Of a stretch of DNA of 22,644 bases, positions 14,890-22,644 are shown piece after piece. The stretch spans positions 874,491 to 897,134 of the forward strand of contig CM074822.1 in the NCBI GenBank assembly GCA_037447605.1, written 5' to 3'. The notes under the pieces were generated by a model, which saw only the letters and a program-made list of their open reading frames with translations, searched no databases and had not been told where the DNA came from. The stretch comes from Zygnema circumcarinatum (lineage: Eukaryota; Streptophyta; Zygnematophyceae; Zygnematales; Zygnemataceae). Made by a program: the position numbers and the translations under genes. Every line of letters begins with the position of its first letter. Within the stretch, counting starts at the first letter, position 1.

Positions 14890-17710
14890 ATGACCGCTCT
14901 CGCTGCCATACGGTGCTCCCTCTCCCCCTCCCCCTCCCTCTCCCTCTCCCTCTCCCACTCCCTCTCCCCCCCGCAGATTCCCTCTCTTCGCCCTTCCACT
15001 CCCTTGCGTCCCTCTCTCTCCTCCCCCTCAATCTCTCAGTCCCGTCGAACGCAAGCCCTAAAGGCGAGCATCCGCCCCGCGGTCCCCTCCTCCTCCCTCC
15101 TTCCAAGGCGTGGATTTCTCTCCCGGGTTTCGAAGGGTCTGTGGAGCCTCCTGCTTGTCGCCGGCGGGGGGGGGATGTCGCAGCCATGGCCGGCACTCGC
15201 AAGGGCGAAAGCAAGCGAAGCGGAAGAGGTCAGCGGAATTAGGGTTAATGAGAAATTCAGTTTTTCCCGCAACAGACTGATTTTTTGCTCTGAAGTTTGA
15301 AATATTTGCTCGATTTTTTACTTAGCTTAAATGGATTCTTTTTGCATTTTCAACTCACTTTTGTCATGTAACCGGCAGTGTCCATACCTTAACCATCGCC
15401 ATGAACGAAACTTCTTTCCTTCAGATATTGAAAAATGTGGAATGGCCGGAGACATGGCCGTTCAAGCCGGAAAACTTTTCACGATACGACGAGTAGGCAT
15501 CCCAACCGCTCCTTTTTTCTTAAAAAATCACCTTATCAATCTCTTTCTTAACACTTCATCGTTTAACAACGCCGTTCTTTGTGGCTTAACTGTGATACCG
15601 TGTCTTATTTATAATTCTAGGCGCAAATACGGAAGTTATATTTTCCTTAACCAGCTTAAACAATTACATATCTGATGCCTTTACTTGATGGTAGTTGTGA
15701 AGCACGTACGTTACTTTGTTGACGTATTTAGCGTTAGTTCTTCAACTTTAATAGCAGTCATGCACAACTCCTGAACATAAAACCCTTCCTGTGACAAAGG
15801 AAGCCCAAAGAGCCCAAAGAGCCCAAACCCTAAACATCCGGAACAGGGTGCAGGTCTGAAATAATTCCTTAACTTTTGAGCGGTTTTTACTGCTTCACAG
15901 ATCTGTGGATACACTCTTCTATTCTTCCCCTCGCTTCGTTACCCATATTGACGATCCGGCCATTAGGGCCCTTACCAAATACTATGCCTCCGTGTTTCCC
16001 CCCAGCAACACGGCAAACGTTGCCATTTTGGACATGTGCAGTAGCTGGGTGGGTTTCTGAACTTTTGGGCTCTGCCTTTAAGGGATGTGGGGTCAAGCTC
16101 GAAAGGATGGGTGGAACCATGAGAGCAAGGAGAGGGGAAGAGAGGACAAGGGAATAGAAGTTCAACTGAAGGGGGGTTCTGGGTGATGCAGATTAGTCAC
16201 TATCCTGCTGGCTATAAACAGGAGAGGATTGCAGGCCTTGGTCTCAATGACGAGGAGTTAAAACGAAATCCGGTACGTCCTTAATGTCGCATAAGTTTAC
16301 AAATCAAGACCGCAGGAGTGTATGTCTTGTGGTTGGGAAGGGGGGGAGGGGAGAGATGGAGAGAGAGAGAGACAGAGAAAGTGAGAGAGAGAGGAGTGGT
16401 GAGAGAGAGAGAGAGGGAGAGCTGAGGAGAGGGATTGACAGTTGTAATGGCAGACTGATTACGCAGTAGTAAGGTGGATTTTTCCTCCCTTCTTATGACC
16501 TTCGTGGCGGTGATGTTGATGTTGATGATGCAGGTGTTGACAGAATATGTTGTCCGTGATTTGAATGTGGATCCAACTTTACCGTTTGACGATAATTCCT
16601 TCGACATCATCACTAACGCGGTATTGCATCAGTGCGTTCCCACAATGTGAACTCTCAATCACGCTCTCTTTGACGGAAGGTTAACTTAAACTCTAATCCT
16701 AAAACTCACACTATGAACAAACCTCTTGAAATCATTACAAGTCTTGAATGTCCTATGAATGAAAGAGTTATTTTCTGACTTTGCATTCTGCTGCAGGTAA
16801 GTGTTGACTACCTGTCTCGGCCTTTGGAGGTTTTCCGAGAAATGCACCGAGTTTTGAAACCAGGTGGATTGGCAGCAATGAGGTAATTTCCTCTCAATTA
16901 CGGACTTGAAGGGGGAAGGGAGAAACTTATTCTCAAGCTGGGAGTTGGAGAGACCGATGGCCAGTCAGTCAGTCAGTCAGTTAGTCGGAGTCAGTTAGTC
17001 AGAGGCATTGGAGATGAAAACATCTACAAACGAACCATACTTTGACTTTATGGATGGTAAATACTGGGGGAGCAGTTTTGAATAGCCCATCCCCCCCTTC
17101 TCCCTCCCCCCCCCCCTTCTCTTTCCCCCCCTCTTTCCCCCCCTCTTTCCCCCCTCATCCTTGTTTTATATTTCACATTTGGCCCTTCCAATCCCATTCT
17201 GATCCTGTCGATTGTGTGGCGAATTGCGGTGCAGTTTTTCCAATCGATGCTTTTGGACGAAGGCGATCGAAATTTGGACTGCGACAGGAGATGTGGACCA
17301 CTGCTTCATTGTGGGGGCCTACTTCCACTACGCAGGAGGGTTCGAGCCTCCGCAGGTAGCCACTAAAGCATAAAATCAGCAAGAAATAATTCATTTTGGA
17401 GTTACGTAATATTTTATACTATAGATTAATGGATAAAAACAACACTTGTTTCAAGTATATGTAATTTGGAAAAATTATGATTTCTGGAGGATATTTCTGC
17501 CCTCTTAGTAGCAGTGGTGCAGAATGAGAGAGGGGAGAGAGAGATAGAGAGTGGGAAGAGAGAGGGGCGGAAAGAGAGAGAGATGGGCGGAGCGAGATTG
17601 GAGGGGAGAGAGAGAGGGGAAGAGAAGGGAGAGAGGAGCGGGGAGAGAGAGAGGGGGAGGGAGAGAAAGAGGGATAGGGGCAGGAATAGAGAAAGAGGGG
17701 GAGAGAGAGG

Positions 17711-17754
<44 letters not shown>

Positions 17755-17866
17755 TGATTGTTAATTTTGTGGGGATGTGCTGTGGGTGAAGGCATTGGAT
17801 ATTTCCCCTGCCCCGGGAAGGAGCGACCCCATGTATGTCGTCTTTTCGAGGAAGCTGGCGGCGTGA
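14890..17866 (+). CDS. SAM-dependent methyltransferase, probably plastid-targeted, eight exons
   Basis: Exons 14890-15228, 15425-15492, 15901-16048, 16192-16272, 16534-16620, 16797-16882, 17235-17355, 17792-17866; all GT-AG, phases agree, 335 codons with TGA (334 aa). Start: first ATG in the frame. Residues 1-70 are Ser/Pro/Arg-rich with few acids, like a chloroplast transit peptide, followed by PRRGFLS and a hydrophobic LWSLLLVAGGGG. Then ILKNVEWPETWPFKPENF, THIDDPAIRALTKYY, motif I region VAILDMCSSWISHYP, LPFDDNSFDIITNAVSVDYL (acidic loop and post-motifs), FREMHRVLKPGGLAAM, FSNRCFWTKAIEIWTATGD, HYAGGFEPP and SDPMYVVFSRK. This matches the Methyltransf_11-like plant and cyanobacterial family with D-x-x-SSW in place of GxGxG. 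Substrate unknown. Confidence 0.9.
16335..16435. repeat. GA-rich tract in methyltransferase intron 4
   Basis: Short irregular GA and GGGAGA repeat within intron 4 (16273-16533), purine-rich on the sense strand. Confidence 0.8.
17083..17160. repeat. CCCCCCTCTTT tract in methyltransferase intron 6
   Basis: C-rich polypyrimidine with CTCTTTCCCCCC repeated three times, inside intron 6 (16883-17234). A short GTCA repeat (CAGTCAGTCAGTCAG) lies upstream at about 16963-16980. Confidence 0.8.
17518..17757. repeat. GA-rich tract in methyltransferase intron 7
   Basis: GA and GGGAGAGA repeat inside intron 7 (17356-17791), ending in a pure (GA)n run at 17714-17753, about 35 bp upstream of the last exon. 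The acceptor there (GGGTGAAG) lacks a pyrimidine tract. Confidence 0.85.
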
Positions 17867-18739
17867 GGCCGCCTCTGAAGGGGCCAAAAAAGAAAAAAGA
17901 ATACCTAATTTTTGAAGTGGGAGTCATTGATTTTCAAACGTCATTTTTTTCTTTTTTAAACATTAATTTTTTCTTCCTAAGGACGAGCCAACGGTGCATT
18001 GTAACACTGTTCTCGCTGACTTCAAGAAGCGCTGTTCTAGTTTTACGGATTATGTACTGAACGGATAACTGAACGGACATAGAACGATGTAAAGTAAGGA
18101 GCACATGCCATCATTGTTTTTTTGTCGTATTTGATGCAAATCCATGGCAGCATGTCCATGCATGCATGCGGCAATTCAATCCCCCACGGTGGACCAGTCC
18201 CTCGTGGTTCCCCATGTTGCTGCTTTTGTCCATGCACATGTGATGGCATCATCGCCATGCGTGAGATCAATGCAATTTTCCCTCTCCCTTTTTCACATGG
18301 AGGACTATGTCTATGACTAAATCTGAAACTTGAAGGTATTTGGAGCAGAGCTGGTGGAGGTTATCAGTGGAAATATTGTGTACAAACCAATTTATATACT
18401 CACAAGCCACGCAAGCTAAAAATTAATGGGTTTTTTGTATTTTTTATGTTATTTTCTGGTTATCGATTCCACCTTTTTTTTACCCGTTCTTTCACGTTTG
18501 CATTCAGTTGGTGCATCGATGATGCGTGAGTGGACGAACAAGGAAAAGATGACATGTGGACACATGACCTTGCGTGTACCATCCAACATTTTGAACATTA
18601 TTTTCACTCGAACCAAACTATGCATACTAAATCAAGAAATGGACCTTCTTGAAAAGCAAACGTTCTTGTTCGGTTTAGAGTTTTTGTTTTTTTGTAAATA
18701 AACAGTTTAATAATTTAATTTTCTCATCGCTCTCATCAA
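17867..18739. other. 3' flank of the methyltransferase, no further gene seen
   Basis: AT-rich with T-runs near 17945-17975 and 18470-18480 and a cluster of CATG / CATGCATG words at 18140-18260. An AT-rich open frame at 18426-18701 (91 codons) has no recognisable domain and no splice or family support, so I leave it out. Confidence 0.5.
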
Positions 18740-18813
18740 GTCCTCTTGGTGTAGTTGGTTATCACGCTAGTCTCACACACTAGAGGTCCCCAGTTCGAGC
18801 CTGGGGGAGGACA
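18740..18813 (+). tRNA. trnV-CAC: tRNA-Val (anticodon CAC)
   Basis: A 74-nt cloverleaf without intron. Acceptor GTCCTCT pairs with GGAGGAC, discriminator A at 18813. The anticodon stem CTAGT/ACTAG closes the loop CTCACAC with anticodon CAC. T stem CCCAG/CTGGG with loop TTCGAGC. The A box TGGTGTAGTTGG (18747-18758) and B box AGTTCGAGCCT (18792-18802) are canonical. T-runs at 18830-18833 and 18837-18841 would stop Pol III. CCA is not encoded, as expected for a nuclear gene. Confidence 0.97.
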
Positions 18814-18941
18814 CTGGTGTAGAGACGCCTTTTACCTTTTTCTTCGCGTTTCTGCTCTACGTACCAAAAGTACATTACCGTACTGTCCCCCGCCACGCAA
18901 CTGACAAGCATGGAACGCCTGGCAAGGTGTACCCTGTCGTA

Positions 18942-19636
18942 CAGTAGGGGGTCCTCATATTTTCCACCCTGGTTCCGGCCAAAATGAGGCGAAAATATTA
19001 ATTTTGCATATATAAGGTTCGCGTTACGAATAGACGGGCGGTATTATGTTAGAGTTCATGTTGGACCGTACGTATCGTACCGTACCATATCGTACCGTAT
19101 CGTACTGTATCATTGCATCGTATCGTGACATATCGTGACGCATAAGCGTAGTTTTTAGGACTGTTGTTCGTCTCATTGATGTTTCCGTACTACGGATAGT
19201 ACCGTATCGGGGAGTGTCGTATCGTATCGACCATATCGCGGCGTATCGTATCGTATCGAAATCAAGAAGGCGGGGAGAAGAGCGAGCGCCTCATACGGCG
19301 GCACGAGCGGGGAGATTAGGTGAGTTTTGCGTAAGCCCGTAACGGCTAGTACGGACCGTACGGACCGTACGAATAACACAAGTTACCGTACAAAAAGGTG
19401 GTTTCGGCAAAATCGGGGCGAATTTCTTGGGGACGCACTGTACAGGGTGGAAAATATGAGGACTGCTGACTGTACAGTAACCGGATCCCTCGAATCGCAC
19501 GGAACCAACGTGGCAAAAACCGGAAACCACACCGGAAACTGGCTACTACTATTAGGACTACTAGGACTATTAGGACTACTACTGGCTACTACTAGGACGC
19601 ACTCCTTAGGGTGGTAAATACGAGGACCCCCCACTG
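18942..19636. mobile_element. Tc1/mariner-like non-autonomous element (MITE)
   Basis: The left end reads TA then CAGTAGGGGGTCCTCATATT and CCACCCT. The right end is its inverted copy, AGGGTGGTAAATACGAGG then CCCCCCACTG followed by TA. TA flanks and CAGT termini fit Tc1/mariner elements. The 695-bp interior has no transposase; it holds CGTACCGTAT repeats and an extra inverted copy of the terminus at about 19444-19472, also followed by TA, suggesting a nested or tandem element. Confidence 0.75.
19062..19262. repeat. CGTACCGTAT / CGTATCGTAT short degenerate repeat
   Basis: Dense 5-bp steps CGTAC, CGTAT, CATAT in two blocks (19062-19140 and 19195-19262). A related GTACGGACC cluster is at 19350-19375 and GGCCGTACGGCCGTACGG lies at about 19741-19758. 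Confidence 0.8.
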
Positions 19637-20586
19637 TATCCCTAAAACCCTTCCGTACACCTTAAACCCTCCACCTCCCATTCATAACCCTAAAACCCCT
19701 CCACCTAACACTCAGGTGGTTCGTAGGGTTTAGGGCTGATGGCCGTACGGCCGTACGGCCCGCCTCCTACCGTACAGTTTTGTGGGTTTAAGAGAGCTCG
19801 AAATTGCTGAATGGGGGATGAGCTGCTGCCAACGAGGGTTTAAGGGTTCGGAGTGTAGGGTTGTAGGGATGGTTGTTAGTGTAGTATTTAGGGTTCAGGA
19901 TGTAGGTTTTAGGGTCCATACCATCCCTCCATACATGCACATGCACATGCATTTTTTTTTCCTTTTTAGACACCTTCCACCTCCTTCACTCTAACTTGTG
20001 TCTCAATATCTGAACCTCTTTCCTTCGCCAAAACTGCACTTCACGAAACTAAAAAAAATGATCTTGTTCACAAACAGAGGGTGGAAAAGAAGATCCATTC
20101 CAATACCCTGTAGTGTATGATACAATTATAGTCCACGTCAGCCCAACTGCTTTACGTGGCAGCCTTAGATTGGCCCATGCCATCATACGTGCCTTTAACG
20201 CATCCAGCCCACACTTGCTGTGTCTAACGGCACACCCCAAAGCATATCCCTCTCTTCAAGGCTCAAGTGACTAACCAAGTCAGGTGACTATCAAGCTAAA
20301 GAAACTAACCAAGTAAAAATAGAGTCAACTGACTAACCTAGTCAGGTGACTTTCAAGTAAAGCGACTAACCAAATAAAACTGGTTATCAAGTCAAGTGAC
20401 TAGCAGAGTCATCTGACTAACCGAGTCAACCACAGACGTATGGAGAGAAGATTCACACCATTCACAACCCTCACTTCACAACCCTAAACCCTAAACCCTA
20501 AACCCAAAACCCAAAACCCTAAACCAGAACCCTAAACCCTAAATCCACAACCCTAAACACTAAATTCACCACCCTAAACCCTGAAT
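19637..20586. other. repeat-rich intergenic stretch
   Basis: No coding exon recognised. It contains CCCTAAA-like words at 19640-19740, TTAGGG-like words at 19837-19915, a GTGACTAACCAAGTCA-type repeat (20265-20425) and a CCCTAAA array (20468-20600) that runs into the stop codon of the minus-strand kinase gene. Confidence 0.6.
20265..20425. repeat. degenerate tandem repeat of GTGACTAACCAAGTCAG
   Basis: Words GACTAACC, AAGTCA and GGTGACT recur about every 18-36 bp, seven or eight times on the same strand. GTCA and TGAC halves alternate, so local hairpins are possible. Confidence 0.75.
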
Positions 20587-20602
20587 TCACAACCCTAAAA
20601 AG
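20468..20602. repeat. telomere-like CCCTAAA array with TTCAC spacers
   Basis: Runs of AACCCTAAACCCTAAA separated by TTCACA or TCCACA. The array overlaps the last codons of the kinase gene (stop at 20587-20589). Confidence 0.9.
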
Positions 20603-22499
20603 CCGCACAGAGCCTTCCCCAGCTCGTCCTTAGCCACAGGTTTCGCAATCACTCCGTTTATGCACAGAAACTGACATCGCCCGCGCGTGAGCTGTTCCGT
20701 GTTGGCCGTAAACGCCACCACCAACGGCCGCGATTTGCCGACATGTGCACCGTAAATCCTCAACGCAACTTCCAGGCCGTCCATGGCCTTCAGGCTCAGT
20801 TCCAACAGAACCAACTGAATTCCGTGACATGGAACGGCCAGCAAGGCCAGCCCCTCCGGCCCGCTGGCAGCCACTTCCACCTGCATATTAAAAAAAAAAA
20901 AAAAAAAAAAATGGAAGGCCGCATGTGCAAATGCTGATACGGGTTCATACATTTTTAGGATAACTAACTTCGTCTCTATCTAACATCGATTTTTCCCCCT
21001 GTTTTAGGGGTTAGGGTTACGGTTAAGAAGAAAAAAAAAAAAAAACTCGTCGATGAATGCATGGAGAGGGAGAGGGAGAGGGAGAGGGAGAGGGAGAGGG
21101 ATGCCCTTACCTGACATCCGAGCGATTCCAACATGTTTCCGGTTGCAATCCGACCGTTCAGATCTTCGTCGATCACCAAAATACGCGTTCCATGTAAGCG
21201 GCGCCGTAACTCCGTTTCCGGAAACTGAAACGGAAGTGCCCTTAACGGACTCCATGTCGCCAAGCTCGGCTGTGCCGCTATTCCGAGATGTGTGACAGCT
21301 GTCAGGATTTTGTCCTTTCCGTTGGGTTGACTTTCAATGGAGACATCTCCACCATGAAGACGGCAAAATCCGCGACACAGCGCCAGTTTGAGACCTGAAT
21401 TTATCACCCAAAAAAAAAACGAAAATTAAAAGTAAGTCATTACCTGGCGATGACTGTTAAGAAAAATTAGTTTTTTTTTACCAATTAATGAAATAGGAAG
21501 GATCCCCCCAAGCAAGGGTTGCTTTGAAATTGAGACTACTGATTAAGTCAAATCTTCAGTTGAATGAGCGTTCACCCTAAACCAATCTAACCTCACTTCA
21601 CAACCCTACACCCTGAATTCACAACCCTAAACCCTAAATTAAACCCGAACTTCACAACCCTAACCCCTAAATTCACAATCCTACACCCTAAATCCACAGC
21701 CCTAAATCCTAGATTCAAAACCCTAAACCCTAAATTCACAACCTGAACCCTAAATTCACAACCCTAAACCCTAACCAATCGATTAAGTTACAAGACATTC
21801 GATAAAGTCATCGCAAAAGGTGCATTAAACCCTCTTCCCCCCCTTTTCCTCACCTAAAGATGAAGACCTCTCCTCTTTCCGAGCCTCTCGTCCACCTCCT
21901 CCCTCTCCCACTCCCTCTCCCTCTCCCTCTCCCTCCCTCTCCCCCCCCTCCCCTGTAGATATCGCCCTCCACTCTCCCCCCCCATCATCCGAACTCCAAA
22001 AAACCACTCTCAAATAGAAAGATGGGGGCCCCAAAACACTTCCATTTGGGTGCTCATATTCGAACCATTTCCCTCCCTCAAACCTCAAGCAGCCTCCCTC
22101 TAAGGGCCCCTCCTCCCTCCCTGAACCCCCATTTTGTCGTACACGGGAGACTCCCACTACCACTCTCCCTCCCCTGGGAGAGGACCGGCAGGCGAATTCC
22201 ATCAAGTAAGAAGTCACTTGGAGAAGCTTCCGCCTATCTCCCAATCCGGCGATCGGGACCGTCGGATCGATCCGGATATCGACGGCTATGAGACGCTCCA
22301 AGATGAGAGGGTTTAGGGTTTTTCGGGCAGCGGAAAAAAGGTCGTGAAGGAAAAAAGTTTGGAGGTCTAAAGAGGCGGAGCCGTGTTCGAGGGAGGAGTA
22401 ATCGATGACGTCATTGAGGAGGAGGGAGAGAGAGGCGGAGCTTGATATGACATCAGCAATGGCTGAGTGATTGGAGGATTCTTGGGGGTGTTCAGAGTT
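20587..22499 (-). CDS. ethylene-receptor-like hybrid histidine kinase, C-terminal part (partial)
   Basis: Minus-strand exons 22499-21854, 21394-21111 and 20880-20587, GT-AG, phases 0, 1, 0, giving 407 residues to TGA; the 5' exons with the ethylene-binding, GAF and phospho-His regions lie beyond the right edge. The order matches ETR1-type receptors: LLLNDVIDYSSLEHGS (end of dimerisation helix), LDLQTFFLHDLF, GDRRKLLQ, FYLRVVF, a DxGxG-type DDGGG (171-175), G2-like SLGLKLALC, HGGDVSIES, then a receiver domain RILVIDEDLNGR ... MDGLEVALRI ... VAFTANTEQ ... AKPV. Odd points: the N-box asparagines are absent (SYLMEFACRSS), residues 183-203 are a translated GA repeat, the receiver Asp is Glu (codon 20800-20802), and the last codons lie in a telomere-like repeat. 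Known role of the family: ER-membrane ethylene sensing upstream of CTR1. A degenerate copy or pseudogene is possible. Confidence 0.85.
21060..21101. repeat. GGGAGA hexamer repeat in kinase intron
   Basis: Seven GGGAGA units directly downstream (sense strand) of the donor at 21110, so the intron begins GTAAGGGCATCCC then CTCTCC repeats. Confidence 0.9.
21588..21776. repeat. telomere-like AACCCTAAATTCAC array in kinase intron
   Basis: CCCTAAA words alternate with TTCACA spacers (roughly 14-21 bp steps), inside the intron 21395-21853. The same composite unit appears at 20468-20602, so both arrays share an origin. Confidence 0.9.
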
Positions 22500-22644
22500 C
22501 TGCAAAAAGCACAGAAAGAAGGGGCTGTAGTGTAAATTGAAATGGATTTAATTTTAAAAAAAGGTGGTTGAAGGGGAGGGAGATGAGATAGGGGTCGGGA
22601 GATGATCGAAATTTTGTTTCACATGAGGGTTTGGAAAGAGAAAA
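22500..22644 (-). other. intron of the kinase gene at the window edge
   Basis: On the minus strand the sequence ends CTGTGCTTTTTGCAG just before the first visible exon. No coding sequence was seen in the remaining bases, so the preceding exon lies outside the window. Confidence 0.6.

Noticed and set aside
15331-15675. 114-codon plus-strand frame
   Set aside because: It reads the methyltransferase exon 2 in the wrong frame and continues into introns.
18426-18701. 91-codon AT-rich open frame
   Set aside because: No recognisable domain and no neighbouring exon; such a length is expected by chance in AT-rich DNA.
20468-21776. A true chromosome end
   Set aside because: The CCCTAAA arrays are short, degenerate, interrupted by spacers and flanked by genes on both sides.

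Overview
The window looks like nuclear DNA of a streptophyte (green plant lineage; a charophyte alga or an early-diverging land plant is my best guess, species not determinable). Reasons: every protein gene is split by canonical GT-AG introns; there is a eukaryotic tRNA-Val(CAC) gene; many interspersed arrays of the plant telomere heptamer CCCTAAA occur; and one gene is an ethylene-receptor-type hybrid histidine kinase. The DNA is extremely rich in CT/GA and CCTCC/GGAGG low-complexity sequence. Most long open frames are translations of that repeat and are not genes. Real coding sequence is short exons, which I joined by splice sites, reading phase and protein family logic.

Layout. 1-410 (+): C-terminal half of a SURF1-type cytochrome c oxidase assembly factor, broken by a 1.15-kb CT microsatellite in or beyond its last visible intron. 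2417-2886 (+): a weakly supported two-exon fragment of unknown identity. 3336-8926 (-): a complete nine-exon amino acid transporter (AAAP / Aa_trans fold, 523 aa, 11 predicted membrane segments) whose introns are mostly filled by pyrimidine-rich (sense strand) repeats. 9293-10987: a large palindrome centred exactly on a 10-N assembly gap, made of inverted-repeat elements. 11066-11779: a second foldback element with a GA-rich loop and an apparent 9-10 bp target duplication. 12961-14223 (-): a small four-exon gene for a DnaJ-type zinc-finger protein with a 25-nt microexon. 14310-14799: about twenty copies of a 25-bp tandem repeat filling the divergent promoter between this gene and the next. 14890-17866 (+): an eight-exon, probably plastid-targeted SAM-dependent methyltransferase (334 aa). 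18740-18813 (+): tRNA-Val. 18942-19636: a Tc1/mariner-like non-autonomous element. 20587-22499 (-): the C-terminal part of an ethylene-receptor-like hybrid kinase, running off the right edge.

The genes do not form a pathway. The points most worth attention are: the shared promoter built from a 25-bp palindrome-containing array; an ethylene-receptor-like protein in which the receiver phospho-acceptor Asp is Glu, the kinase N-box is lost and a GA microsatellite is translated inside the ATP-binding domain; a recursive-splice-like AG/GTAAGT junction at a methyltransferase exon; and several structurally distinct foldback elements.
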